The translations under genes and the position numbers were made by a program. From Acinetobacter piscicola (GTDB lineage: Bacteria; Pseudomonadota; Gammaproteobacteria; Pseudomonadales; Moraxellaceae): DNA of 64,000 bases. Within the stretch, counting starts at the first letter, position 1. Each line of letters opens with the position of its first letter. The notes beneath the pieces were generated by a model. That model was not told the origin of the DNA, did no database searches, and saw nothing but the letters and a program-made list of their open reading frames with translations. Shown in pieces: positions 1-8,852 of the stretch. Where the stretch lies: positions 2,294,001 through 2,358,000 of the forward strand of contig NZ_CP048659.1 in assembly GCF_015218165.1 (NCBI RefSeq), given 5' to 3'.

Positions 1-712
1 TTTGCTTAGCATGTGATTGTTTGCTTTGTTGGGGTCCAGACAATGTGCTATATAAAAATGTTTCACGATAAAGATTATCTAGCGTGTACTCCATCTGAAA
101 CATTTCAAATAACAGTTCATTGAGTATGACGCCTGCCAGTCCAGACTCATGTACTGAATTTTCATAATCATCTAAATAACGACATTTATAATAATCTGCC
201 CATTCTTCCATTTTTTCTTCATTAAATTCAGATTCAGGAATATTTTGGGTTTGCCACTCACCATATTCATCTTCAAATTCATGTACATAAAAAGCAGGAG
301 CATTCAGCCATTGCTGTTCAAACGATAGCTCTTCACCTAATTGATAGGTTTTACCATCACTTTGTTCAAAACAACGAATTTGTTTAGCATTTTCATAAAC
401 TGCATAGCCCACTGCATTAGCACTATCTACTCGTAGAAAAATAATCATTCGATCCATTAAACCTAACTGTTTAAATTTTTCTTGCCAAATTTCAGGTGTA
501 TAAAACATGCTATGAACATAATAAGCATGATGTAATATTAAATACCCATTCACCAAACAAAAGCTAAAATACTCTTCACTTCCAGTATTGAAATCTGATG
601 TCCAATGCTCTCTTTTGTATAAAACTTTCCCTTCTAATTGCTCAATAAACACAACCGCCTGTAATTCATTACCGCTAAATGGCAATATCATTCCACCAAC
701 ATTCGTTCCCAT
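1..712 (-). CDS. Hypothetical protein, 3' end outside window
   Basis: An open frame runs on the minus strand from an ATG at 710-712 off the left edge, giving 237 codons without a stop. A GGGGAG ribosome site lies 5 nt upstream of the ATG. The protein begins MGTNVGGMILPFSG and is rich in aromatic and acidic residues, with no signal peptide or membrane segment. I do not recognise a family. It precedes another unknown minus-strand gene across a 72-nt gap. The call as a gene rests on the long open frame and the good ribosome site. Confidence 0.7.
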   Translation of the reverse strand, partial: MGTNVGGMILPFSGNELQAVVFIEQLEGKVLYKREHWTSDFNTGSEEYFSFCLVNGYLILHHAYYVHSMFYTPEIWQEKFKQLGLMDRMIIFLRVDSANAVGYAVYENAKQIRCFEQSDGKTYQLGEELSFEQQWLNAPAFYVHEFEDEYGEWQTQNIPESEFNEEKMEEWADYYKCRYLDDYENSVHESGLAGVILNELLFEMFQMEYTLDNLYRETFLYSTLSGPQQSKQSHAKQ

Positions 713-784
713 TACAACTCCCCAATATACTTCTTTATATGATTTTTGTTATTTGACAATTATTTACCTAACAATCACTTTTAC

Positions 785-1141
785 TTATCGCTCTCTTTTA
801 AACGCTTTATAATAATCATTTAACTTTTGCACAATTAGCTTAAACTGTTTCAAATTTTCTTCAGTATTCCCCAATCTCGCGACATAGCGACCCGATGCAA
901 TTTCCAAATCAATTTTTTCATTAATCAAAATAGCTTTATAAAACAACTCTTTTAAATCATCAAAATTTTTAAGCTTACGATTAGAAAAATACTCAAGGCG
1001 TTCTTTCAATTCAGTATTTAAAACGATGCCATCAACAATAAAACCCTGCTCAGGATCAATTTGAATATTATGTTTTTCTAAAAATTCAACTTCAGCTTTC
1101 GCCTCTTTACCTTTAAATAAATCAGCAATTTTGGCAAACAT
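785..1141 (-). CDS. Hypothetical protein, small helical
   Basis: Predicted 118-residue soluble protein rich in Lys and Glu, beginning MFAKIADLFKGKEAK and probably mostly helical. I place the start at the ATG at 1141, with GGAA 7 nt upstream, rather than the in-frame TTG 12 nt earlier. No motif identifies a function. It lies downstream of a terminator, so it probably has its own promoter in 1142-1230 and may be cotranscribed with the unknown gene at the left edge. Confidence 0.65.
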   Translation of the reverse strand: MFAKIADLFKGKEAKAEVEFLEKHNIQIDPEQGFIVDGIVLNTELKERLEYFSNRKLKNFDDLKELFYKAILINEKIDLEIASGRYVARLGNTEENLKQFKLIVQKLNDYYKAFKRER

Positions 1142-1233
1142 AATGTATTCCAACGTTTTAACAATCCATGTAGTTTAGTCAGATTTAGACCAAGATTAAA
1201 GTATCAAAGATCTTAGGCTATTTTAAATTCTAT

Positions 1234-1262
1234 GATAAAAAAGCATCCTTTCGGATGCTTCA
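1234..1262 (-). terminator. Rho-independent terminator of the GST-domain gene
   Basis: Perfect 8-bp stem AAGCATCC/GGATGCTT with a TTTC loop. On the minus strand it is followed by a run of six T. It lies just past the stop codon of the gene at 1275-2060. Confidence 0.85.
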
Positions 1263-1274
1263 TTTTGTACTATT

Positions 1275-2060
1275 TCAACCATATTGCTTTTGTAGATAAT
1301 TTACGATTGATTCAGATTCAAATAGTTGAGCACCTGTATTTGGATCAACTAAATAAGGGACTTGAATATCCTTTTTGACCCGCCCCATCACAGGAACAAC
1401 TTTTTCACGCTTACCGCCCGCCAAAGGCACATATTTACCAGGCTTTAAACGCAATACTGATGGCCCTTGATCTTGCCAACGCTCTTTTGCCACATTATGA
1501 AAAATAAAAGGAATTTCTAGTTCAGTTAACACCCCACGTACCACACGGGTATATGGACTTGCCTCAAAGCCCCACAACTCTAAAAGTTGCTCAGGTGCTG
1601 CACGATGAATAATTTTTTTATTGATCCACACACCGCGTGCACCATTAATCAATGTACCCGCAAATGCTACAAGCGGTAATTTTGGATAATGTGCATATTT
1701 CTTGGGTATTTGACCATTTTTGCCATAATTTTTAAAAAGATAATGCACAATATCTTGCGATTCATACAACTTTTCGCCTGTATTTTCATCGACTAAAAAT
1801 GGAAATTGTGCTTTTCCACCTTGTTCTTTGACAATTTTACGGTATTTAGTTCCCCCTTTTGGACAAGGATATACCTCATAATCCAAGTTCAATAAAGTCA
1901 TCACCTCACGAACACGGCGACAAAATGGTGAACCTTCAAACTCGTACAGCTTTAACGCTTTTTCAGGCTGATTGGGAAATGGCGTACCATTTGCGCCACG
2001 TCCACCCTCGGTAATTGCTGAAACCAATGCTTGAGCAACTTTAATCTGATGATGCACCAT
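1275..2060 (-). CDS. Protein with two GST N-terminal (thioredoxin-fold) domains
   Basis: 261 residues containing two tandem GST N-terminal thioredoxin-like units, roughly residues 36-114 and 163-261. The first has the SPFCRR motif (Cys47), the cis-Pro segment QFPFLVD and an ESQ glutathione-contact motif. The second has SPYTR (Thr in place of Cys), QVPYLVD and FESES. The helical GST C-terminal domain is missing, so this is not a canonical transferase; a glutathione-dependent reductase or stress function is an inference. The gene ends in a clear terminator and is followed upstream by rraA after 34 nt. Confidence 0.8.
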   Translation of the reverse strand: MVHHQIKVAQALVSAITEGGRGANGTPFPNQPEKALKLYEFEGSPFCRRVREVMTLLNLDYEVYPCPKGGTKYRKIVKEQGGKAQFPFLVDENTGEKLYESQDIVHYLFKNYGKNGQIPKKYAHYPKLPLVAFAGTLINGARGVWINKKIIHRAAPEQLLELWGFEASPYTRVVRGVLTELEIPFIFHNVAKERWQDQGPSVLRLKPGKYVPLAGGKREKVVPVMGRVKKDIQVPYLVDPNTGAQLFESESIVNYLQKQYG

Positions 2061-2094
2061 TTTGTTATCCTTGGGGTTTGACTAACCCTAAATT

Positions 2095-2607
2095 TTAAAG
2101 ATCTACTAATTTTTCTTTTGCAACTACAATGCCGTTATTGTCCGCATAAATAAAATCACCAGCATTGAAAGTTACGCTACCAAAATACAAGGGTAGATCC
2201 ACTTCGCCTATGCCCTTACGGTTACTTTTTTGTGGAATTGCAGCCAATGCATGTATACCTAAATCAAGCTCAGCGAGAGCATCTACATCACGCACACAAC
2301 CGTAAATCACCACACCATTCCAATGATTTTTAACTGCCGATGCAGCAATCATATCCCCCATCAAGGCACAGCGCATTGATGCCCCACCATCTACAACAAG
2401 GACTTTCCCTGTACCATCTGTTGCTAACAATTCTTTGACACGTGAATTGTCTTCAAAACATTTCACTGTGACGATTTGACCACCAAAACTTTTACGTGCG
2501 CCATAACTTTGAAAGAAGCGACCATCCAAAGATGGAATTAAAGTTTGAATCTCTTTATCAGGATGATCATCCAATAAATCACAAGTTACAAAAGCGGGTG
2601 AACTCAA
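2095..2607 (-). CDS. rraA: RraA-family protein (RNase E activity regulator / HMG aldolase fold)
   Basis: 170 residues, the usual length for RraA. The family core is visible: VDGGASMRCALMGD around residues 72-85 and YGCVRDVD around 102-109, where Arg106-Asp107 match the residues used by the aldolase members, followed by GDFIYADNNGIVV. Family members either bind RNase E and damp its activity or act as 4-hydroxy-4-methyl-2-oxoglutarate aldolases; sequence alone does not separate these. The start ATG lies 12 nt from the upstream gene's stop, so the two genes are probably cotranscribed. Confidence 0.8.
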   Translation of the reverse strand: MSSPAFVTCDLLDDHPDKEIQTLIPSLDGRFFQSYGARKSFGGQIVTVKCFEDNSRVKELLATDGTGKVLVVDGGASMRCALMGDMIAASAVKNHWNGVVIYGCVRDVDALAELDLGIHALAAIPQKSNRKGIGEVDLPLYFGSVTFNAGDFIYADNNGIVVAKEKLVDL

Positions 2608-2619
2608 TTTAATTCTCCA

Positions 2620-3285
2620 TTATTTAGCATTTTGTATGTATAAATTATCATAAATTTCAAATTTATCGGTTTGAGTTTGTGCAACCTCGACCATAGTATG
2701 AGCCACTTGTTCAGCTGTCACTGGCTTATATTTAAATGTATTTGGAATGAAATGCGAGAATTTCTGAAAGATTTTTTGTCCTACATCTTCCAAAACACGT
2801 TGCTCGTCCCGCTCACCGATCAGTAAAGAGGGACGAATGATTGAAATACGTAATAAATCTAAACTTTGTAAATAATTTTCTAGTTCGCCTTTGACACGGT
2901 TATAAAATATTTTAGAGCTAGCGTTTGCCCCCATCGCACTGACCAAAATCAATTGTGTATCGGTATTTTCAAAAAGATCTGCAAAATGTGCATTAATTTC
3001 ATAATCAATGGCATAAAATTTTTCTTTAGAACCTGCTTTTTTCTGAGTAGACCCCAAACAACTAAATGCATGACTAAAACCATTTACATCTTGATCATTT
3101 AATAATAAAAAATCATCTAAGACCAATTGTTCAACTTTTGGCAATTGTTTAAGTTCCATATCTTCTTGTCGCACAATCGCGGTAATTTTTTCACATTGCG
3201 CTAACTGGCTCAGCTTTTTGACCAATATTTTACCGACCAAACCTGTTGCCCCAATAACGATCGCATTTTTAATCGTTTGTGTCAT
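2620..3285 (-). CDS. NAD(P)-binding Rossmann oxidoreductase, TIP30/NmrA-like
   Basis: 221 residues. The N-terminus VIGATGLVGKILVKKL is a Rossmann dinucleotide-binding loop of the extended SDR type. FSCLGSTQKKAG and the later SAMGA and YNRVKGE segments match the atypical TIP30/HTATIP2-like group. I chose the ATG at 3285, which has AGGAG upstream, over a start 20 codons earlier that has no ribosome site. The substrate is unknown. It is probably transcribed with the downstream rraA. Confidence 0.72.
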   Translation of the reverse strand: MTQTIKNAIVIGATGLVGKILVKKLSQLAQCEKITAIVRQEDMELKQLPKVEQLVLDDFLLLNDQDVNGFSHAFSCLGSTQKKAGSKEKFYAIDYEINAHFADLFENTDTQLILVSAMGANASSKIFYNRVKGELENYLQSLDLLRISIIRPSLLIGERDEQRVLEDVGQKIFQKFSHFIPNTFKYKPVTAEQVAHTMVEVAQTQTDKFEIYDNLYIQNAK

Positions 3286-3372
3286 TTTTAAACAATCTCC
3301 TACTTTTAGAAATAATCTACCGCTTTCTTTTCTTTTTTTCTGCATCTATTTGGTGTCAAAGCATGTCAAGAC

Positions 3373-3401
3373 TTGACTTTACTAAGCGCTTTAATCAAAA
3401 T
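3373..3401 (+). promoter_or_regulatory. Candidate rpsT promoter
   Basis: TTGACT at 3373-3378 followed 17 nt later by the weak -10 match CAAAAT. It lies about 95 nt upstream of the rpsT start, which leaves a leader. The -35 is convincing; the -10 is not. Confidence 0.4.
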
Positions 3402-3497
3402 ATGGCACTTGTTTACGGGCTGGTGAAAATTCTCTGATGTGGGTTTTCAGATGTAATTTCAGCCCGCCCAGACCAATCTATTTCAAGGAGTGCACGA

Positions 3498-3764
3498 GTG
3501 GCAAACTCTGCTCAAGCTAAAAAACGTGCTAAACAAAACGTTAAAGCACGTAAACACAACGCAAGCTTACGTTCTATGGTTCGTACTTATCTTAAACGTA
3601 CAGTAGCGGCTATCGCTGCTGGTGATTATGCTGCAGCTACTGAAGCTTATAAAACAGCTGTACCAGTAATCGACCGTATGGCTGATAAAGGCATCATCCA
3701 TAAAAACAAAGCTGCTCGTCATAAGAGCCGTTTAAATGCACAAGTTAAAGCTTTAGCTAACTAA
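3498..3764 (+). CDS. rpsT: 30S ribosomal protein S20
   Basis: 88 residues, standard for S20, starting [13 protein letters not shown] after the initiator and highly basic, with the family's helical core and [20 protein letters not shown]-terminus. S20 binds 16S rRNA early in 30S assembly. The start is a GTG, with AAGGAG 7 nt upstream. It is monocistronic, with a strong terminator directly downstream. The GTG start fits the known weak initiation and translational control of rpsT in relatives. Confidence 0.97.
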   Translation: MANSAQAKKRAKQNVKARKHNASLRSMVRTYLKRTVAAIAAGDYAAATEAYKTAVPVIDRMADKGIIHKNKAARHKSRLNAQVKALAN

Positions 3765-3775
3765 TTTGTTGCATG

Positions 3776-3800
3776 AAAAGAGCCCCTTGGGGCTTTTTTT
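3776..3800 (+). terminator. rpsT terminator
   Basis: AGCCCC/GGGGCT stem with flanking A and T runs, ending in seven T, 12 nt after the rpsT stop. Confidence 0.9.
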
Positions 3801-4045
3801 ATGCCTAAAAATATATTTATCCTGTTTCATTTAAAACAATCCAACCCAGTCTTGAATAAATAGACTTCTCTTTTCAGAAATTTAAATAAATTTGTCTCGC
3901 AGCTATCCTAACCTACGGCGCAAAGCAGTATTTATTTTGGCTTAACCCATACACCGAGAAAAAAGTTTTTTGTTCGACCTCAAAAGTCCTCAGCCACTTC
4001 AAAACATTTTTTTAAAGCAGCATGTTTTAAAATCCTATTCTTTAT

Positions 4046-4426
4046 TTATGCTTTCCATTGAAACTGGCTAAATAAAGCATCTTTTTTCAAGGTATTTTCT
4101 ACGGCATTTGCAAGTTGTTTAACCATGCTTTGCGTTTCTATTTTTTTAAACCATGCTTGTTGTTCATTGGCATGGGCTGAAATCTGACACGTCAGTAAAC
4201 CGTCATCATTTAAATGACAATGCACGCCCAAACCAATTGGATGATTTCCCACACTGACCGCTAAACGTTCTTCTGAATGGGTCAACTCAGCTTTAAAACC
4301 ATATTCTGTAAGCTGTTTAGATAATAAATCCGTCACATAGGCTTGAGTGACAAGACAGGCATTTTCACCCTTTGCATTCGTTGGGCTATGCTTCTCACAG
4401 TTTGCTGTAAATTGTAATGTTCTCAT
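4046..4426 (-). CDS. Conserved hypothetical protein
   Basis: 126 residues, no signal peptide or membrane segment, with scattered Cys and His (GVHCHLNDDGLLTCQISAHA). No recognised domain. The ATG at 4426 has GGA about 8 nt upstream and is preferred over the in-frame TTG at 4438. It is convergent with rpsT across a 245-nt gap that shows nothing clear. Confidence 0.6.
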   Translation of the reverse strand: MRTLQFTANCEKHSPTNAKGENACLVTQAYVTDLLSKQLTEYGFKAELTHSEERLAVSVGNHPIGLGVHCHLNDDGLLTCQISAHANEQQAWFKKIETQSMVKQLANAVENTLKKDALFSQFQWKA

Positions 4427-4483
4427 TGCTTCATCCAAAGGCTTTATAGTTGTATGGGTTTAGAATAAGCAATATAAACAAAA

Positions 4484-4508
4484 CAGCCAAGCATTTGCTT
4501 GGCTATTG
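4484..4508 (-). terminator. Terminator after tyrA-aroA
   Basis: Perfect stem AGCCAAGC/GCTTGGCT with a 4-nt loop; on the minus strand it is followed by a T-rich tail. It lies about 60 nt past the tyrA-aroA stop codon. Confidence 0.75.
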
Positions 4509-4565
4509 TTGAATAAATATACAAATATTAGACCAATTACTCAGTCACCCGTATTTGGTCATAGA

Positions 4566-6812
4566 TTACTCATCGACTTGAATGTGCAAACCTGCTTGAT
4601 TTGTCAATTGAGTAAATGTCGGGAAACTGGTTGCAACCGTTTCAGTACCCATGATCTTAATTTCACCTGAAGTACGCAAACCTGCCATCGAGAAACTCAT
4701 GGCAATACGATGGTCGTGATGTGATTCAATTTCACCACCAGTGAAAATTGCACCCCATTCGCCAGATTTGCCTTTACCTTCAATGATGATGCCATCATCA
4801 GTCGGTGTACAGTCGATGCCCATGGTTTTTAAACCATCCGCCATGACTTGAATACGGTCAGATTCTTTCACACGTAACTCAGCCGCACCCGTCAAAATCG
4901 TTTGCCCTTCAGCACAAGCTGCAGCAATGAACAATGATGGGAATTCATCAATTGCCAATGGCACTTGATCTTCAGGCATATGAATACCTTTAAGCGTACG
5001 TGTACCACGAATACGAATGTCTGCAATTGGTTCACCACCTGCAATACGTTCATTTTCAACAGTGAGATCAGCACCCATTTGTTTTAAAATTTCAATCACA
5101 CCTGTACGGGTTGGGTTAATGCCTACTGCTTCAAGGGTCACATCTGAACCTTCAGTAATCGCAGCACCCACCATAAAGAATGCAGCTGAAGAAATATCAG
5201 AAGGCACTTGAATATCTGTTCCAACGAGTTTTCCACCACCTTGTAGTGAAATGCGATTGCCTTCCGTTTTCACGTCATAACCAAAAGCACGGAGCATACG
5301 CTCAGAATGATCACGCGTCGGTTCAGGCTCAGTCACAGATGTCTCACCCTCTGCCCATAAACCTGCCAATAAAATCCCTGATTTTACTTGCGCAGATGCC
5401 ATTGGTAAATCGTAGTGAATACCTTTAAGTTTTTGTCCGCCCGTGATCGAAATCGGTGGCGTACCACGTTCACCTGTAGACTGAATTTGCGCCCCCATTT
5501 CACGCAAAGGCTTTGCAATGCGTTCCATCGGGCGTTTTGACAATGACGCATCACCTGTCATCACAGAATCAAAAGCCTGCGCAGATAACATACCTGAAAG
5601 CAAACGCATTGATGTCCCTGAGTTACCCATATACAGCGCAGTTTTTGGTGCTTTTAGACCATTCATACCAACACCGTGAATGGTCACTTCACCATTCTTA
5701 GGACCTTCAATGCTCACCCCCATATCACGGAAAGCTTGAAGTGTTGCCAAAGCATCTTCACCTTCAAGGAAACCTGTCACATGTGTTGTTCCTTCGGCAA
5801 TCGCACCAAACATGATAGAGCGATGTGACACTGATTTGTCACCCGGCACGGTAAATTTACCTTTAAATGTCTTCTCACCTGGCAAAATGGTAAATTGTTG
5901 TGTCACCTTATTTTTCTCCATCAAAGGTTTTTTAGCGAGCATATGATTAAAATGCTGTCGTGCTGCTTGTGCATGACCGAGCAAACCCATCAATGCTTGT
6001 GAATCTTCATTTTCAATCAATTGACGTAAAGTTCTGAGTTGTGTTTCAAAACCATCAACTGCTTTGAGTATGGCAGTTTTATTGGCAAAAAAGATATCGT
6101 GCCACATTTGCGGATCGCTTGCCGCAATCCGTGAAAAGTCACGAAATCCACCTGCGGCATACCGGAAAATATCGAGATTATCTTCACGATTTGCCAGTTG
6201 CTCAACCAAGTTAAATGCCATTAAATGTGGTAAATGACTGGTATGTGCAAGCACTTCATCGTGCTTATCGACATCCATACAAATGACTTCAGCTTTGGCT
6301 GCCTGCCAAAGTGTGATCAGTTTTTCCACCGCCCAATCCGCACTGCTTGGTAATGGCGTCAAAATCACTTTGTGGTTGGCAAAAAGATCTACTTTGCCTG
6401 CATGCACACCTGTATGCTCTGCACCTGCAATCGGATGCCCTGGAACAAAACCCACTGGTAAATTTTCACCATAAACCGCTTTGGCAGCAGCAACCACATT
6501 GCCTTTGGTACTGCCAACATCAGTGATGATGGCATTTTCCAAAACATAAGGTTTGATGGTTTCAAGAATTTTTTGTGTTGCACGTACAGGTAAAGCCAAT
6601 ACAATTAGATCTGCATCCTTTACCGCTTCAACAGGATCACTAAACCCTTCTGAAATAATGCCAAGTGCTTTTGCATCGTCCAAAGTTCGTTTAGATCGTG
6701 TTGACGCGACAATTTTTTCTGCAAGTTGCTCTGCAATAATCACGCGAGCCAAACTTGAACCAATCAGCCCAAGTCCGATAAAAGCAACTTTTTTAAATAA
6801 AGCTTGTGTCAT
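4566..6812 (-). CDS. aroA: Fused prephenate dehydrogenase / EPSP synthase (TyrA-AroA)
   Basis: 748 residues in two enzymes. Residues 1-295 are a TyrA-type dehydrogenase: NAD loop GLGLIGSS (13-20), TDVGSTK (97-103), HPIAGAE (126-132) and the SHLPH His motif near 192-197; it oxidises prephenate or arogenate towards tyrosine. Residues 305-748 are 3-phosphoshikimate 1-carboxyvinyltransferase: PGDKSVSHR (323-331), GNSGTSMR (396-403), SLSKRPMER (423-431), and a late DEFPSLF and ELRVKESDRI. The RPM form looks like a class II EPSP synthase. The fusion couples the shikimate pathway with tyrosine synthesis and is typical of Acinetobacter and relatives. It begins 24 nt after pheA, so the two form an aromatic-synthesis operon. 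Confidence 0.95.
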   Translation of the reverse strand: MTQALFKKVAFIGLGLIGSSLARVIIAEQLAEKIVASTRSKRTLDDAKALGIISEGFSDPVEAVKDADLIVLALPVRATQKILETIKPYVLENAIITDVGSTKGNVVAAAKAVYGENLPVGFVPGHPIAGAEHTGVHAGKVDLFANHKVILTPLPSSADWAVEKLITLWQAAKAEVICMDVDKHDEVLAHTSHLPHLMAFNLVEQLANREDNLDIFRYAAGGFRDFSRIAASDPQMWHDIFFANKTAILKAVDGFETQLRTLRQLIENEDSQALMGLLGHAQAARQHFNHMLAKKPLMEKNKVTQQFTILPGEKTFKGKFTVPGDKSVSHRSIMFGAIAEGTTHVTGFLEGEDALATLQAFRDMGVSIEGPKNGEVTIHGVGMNGLKAPKTALYMGNSGTSMRLLSGMLSAQAFDSVMTGDASLSKRPMERIAKPLREMGAQIQSTGERGTPPISITGGQKLKGIHYDLPMASAQVKSGILLAGLWAEGETSVTEPEPTRDHSERMLRAFGYDVKTEGNRISLQGGGKLVGTDIQVPSDISSAAFFMVGAAITEGSDVTLEAVGINPTRTGVIEILKQMGADLTVENERIAGGEPIADIRIRGTRTLKGIHMPEDQVPLAIDEFPSLFIAAACAEGQTILTGAAELRVKESDRIQVMADGLKTMGIDCTPTDDGIIIEGKGKSGEWGAIFTGGEIESHHDHRIAMSFSMAGLRTSGEIKIMGTETVATSFPTFTQLTNQAGLHIQVDE

Positions 6813-6836
6813 GACTTTGTTTTCAGACCTTCAGTT

Positions 6837-7943
6837 TTAAAGTACTGCAATCGGGTATGAACCCAATACACGCACTTCTTTCACCAATGGACGAATTTCT
6901 TCAATCGCCGCTTTAACATTGTCTTGCTCAACATGACCTTCTAAGTCAATGAAGAACACATACGCCCATTTCTCAGGCAATGCAGGACGCGTTTCAATAC
7001 TGGTTAAGCTAATATTATGTTTCGCAAATGGTGCAAGAATTTCCAATAACGCCCCTGCACGGTCATGCGCAGAAACCAATAATGAAGTTTTGTCATTACC
7101 TGATTGCGGCACTTTTTCGCGACCAATGACCAGGAAACGTGTGGTATTTTCAGGATTATCTTCAATATTACTATGTAAAATTTCTAAATCATAAATGCTT
7201 GCAGCAACGTCCGATGCAATTGCAGCAGAGTGCCATTCATTACGAATACGGCGTGCCGCTTCAGCGTTTGAACTTAACGCAACGCGTTCTACACCTGGAT
7301 AATGTGCATCTAACCAACTACGACATTGTGCAAGTGTTTGTTGGTGTGCATAAATTTGTTTAATGCTGTCTTTGCGGGTATTTGCAGAAATCAAGAACTG
7401 GTGATGAATACGCAATTCAACTTCACCAATAACATTTAAATGCGATGCTTTAAAACAGTCTAAAGTATGGTTCACCACACCTTCAGATGAGTTCTCTACA
7501 GGCACTAAGCCATAGTGAGCACTACCCGCCTCAACTTCACGGAACACTTCATCAATGGTTGGAAGGGGTCGAACCACTGCATCTTGACCAAAATGCTTCA
7601 ACACTGCGGAATGCGTATAAGTACCGACAGGTCCTAAGAATGCAATACTTTGTGGTGCTTCTAGTGCTAAACAAGCGGACATAATTTCACGAAACAAACG
7701 AGCCATCGTTGTATCTGACAATGGACCTTCATTACGCTCCATCACATTACGCAATACCTGTGCTTCACGTTCAGGACGATAAAACAACGGATTCTCTTCT
7801 GCAGCAAATTTTGCTTTAGCCACTGCTTCTGCCAACTTTGCGCGGCGATTAATCAGTTGCTGGATTTGTTGATCTACTGAATCAATATCATCACGGATTT
7901 GAGCAAGATCGAGAGAAGTCGTGTTTTGATCATCGTTGATCAT
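6837..7943 (-). CDS. pheA: Bifunctional chorismate mutase / prephenate dehydratase (P-protein)
   Basis: 368 residues, normal for a P-protein. Residues 12-95 are an AroQ-type chorismate mutase (IRDDIDSVDQQIQQLINRR, with REIMSACLALE at the end). Residues 99-275 are prephenate dehydratase, with GPVGTYTH at 104-111 and an ENTTRFLVIG segment. Residues 285-365 are an ACT domain with SLTSIETRP, the Phe-binding ESRP motif in ETRP form. It makes phenylpyruvate for phenylalanine and is probably feedback-inhibited by Phe. First gene of the pheA-tyrA/aroA operon. Confidence 0.95.
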   Translation of the reverse strand: MINDDQNTTSLDLAQIRDDIDSVDQQIQQLINRRAKLAEAVAKAKFAAEENPLFYRPEREAQVLRNVMERNEGPLSDTTMARLFREIMSACLALEAPQSIAFLGPVGTYTHSAVLKHFGQDAVVRPLPTIDEVFREVEAGSAHYGLVPVENSSEGVVNHTLDCFKASHLNVIGEVELRIHHQFLISANTRKDSIKQIYAHQQTLAQCRSWLDAHYPGVERVALSSNAEAARRIRNEWHSAAIASDVAASIYDLEILHSNIEDNPENTTRFLVIGREKVPQSGNDKTSLLVSAHDRAGALLEILAPFAKHNISLTSIETRPALPEKWAYVFFIDLEGHVEQDNVKAAIEEIRPLVKEVRVLGSYPIAVL

Positions 7944-7979
7944 TGTTATATCGCCCTTTTAAAAGTCTAGAATTACAGA

Positions 7980-8009
7980 TGGTTTAAATTTTAAACCACT
8001 CACAGTATA
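7980..8009 (-). promoter_or_regulatory. pheA upstream region: palindrome and candidate -10
   Basis: A perfect inverted repeat, TGGTTTAAA and TTTAAACCA separated by one T, lies at 7980-7998, 37 nt before the pheA start codon. Just upstream on the minus strand is TATACT preceded by TG (8004-8009 with extension), an extended -10 candidate with no good -35. The palindrome sits where a repressor would block early transcription. Confidence 0.4.
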
Positions 8010-8193
8010 ACAATAGTTCATGCGAATTTGTTGCACAATACTGCTTTTATGTACGTTTTAAATCCCTTTCCTGACATTCATTCCTTCCTACAAAGTGAAG
8101 CAACAAAGACCTTCAACTTTACAAAGCCTCTATAGAAGTTTAAGCCACAGCATTTATGATAAATAAGTTAAGCGCAACTCGAGCACTAAAAAG

Positions 8194-8712
8194 ATGAATA
8201 AGAGAATCGCTGTTTTGATAACCCATGATTTTGAAGATGTGGAATATCACGATCCTGTTGAAGCATTTAGAGCGGCAAGCCATTCGGTACGCAATATCGA
8301 AAAAACAGCAGGAAATATCGTCTATAGTCAACAACGCAAATCTGCCGTCAGCATTGATTATGGAATTGATGAAATTTCAGTTCAGGACTTCGATGCTTTA
8401 ATGATTCCGGGCGGAAATTCAACTTACTTACTCAAACAAGATATGCGTTTTATTGAATATCTACGTAATTTTGCCAACGCACAAAAACCCATTTTTTTAT
8501 CTTGTTATAGTCCACATTTACTTATTGATGCACAAATTGCAATTGGACGCAGGCTAACGTCTATCCAAACTATCATTCACGACTTAAAAAATGCAGGTGC
8601 TGTAGTTTTTGATGATGACGTAGTGAATGACAATAATTTATATATTTCTTCTCGCTCCACCCAAGAATTACCTAGATTTATTCGTGAATGTCTCAATGTT
8701 TTAAGTGTTTGA
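8194..8712 (+). CDS. DJ-1/PfpI superfamily protein with altered nucleophile motif
   Basis: 172 residues, full length for a PfpI-type protein. Family landmarks: HDFEDVEYHDP near residues 11-21, DALMIPGGN (67-75), the elbow segment around Cys104, GRRLTS and the terminal LYISSRSTQELPRF. In typical members the nucleophile elbow reads CHG; here it is C104-Y105-S, so the catalytic His is absent. The Cys remains, so a chaperone, redox or deglycase-like role is possible but protease activity is doubtful. Monocistronic, divergent from pheA. Confidence 0.8.
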   Translation: MNKRIAVLITHDFEDVEYHDPVEAFRAASHSVRNIEKTAGNIVYSQQRKSAVSIDYGIDEISVQDFDALMIPGGNSTYLLKQDMRFIEYLRNFANAQKPIFLSCYSPHLLIDAQIAIGRRLTSIQTIIHDLKNAGAVVFDDDVVNDNNLYISSRSTQELPRFIRECLNVLSV

Positions 8713-8804
8713 TTATTTTGCTGTATGTTCAACGCTAAATGACTTTATTTAAATGAAGTGCATTTTACGCATTGTTAAAATCAAGCAAAATCATCAGCTA
8801 TTCC

Positions 8805-8835
8805 TTGAGGCAACATGCCCCACATGTCACCTCAA
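8805..8835 (-). repeat. Strong hairpin past the acyl-CoA dehydrogenase gene
   Basis: Inverted repeat TTGAGG/CCTCAA enclosing a second ACATG/CATGT stem, 18 nt past the dehydrogenase stop. There is no T tract, so it may be an mRNA-stabilising hairpin rather than an intrinsic terminator. Confidence 0.5.
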
Positions 8836-8852
8836 CCCACAGCATATTATTT

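Noticed and set aside
5017..5701. Several open frames opposite the tyrA-aroA gene
   Set aside because: They lie fully within a well-supported gene, have no ribosome sites and no recognisable proteins: shadows.
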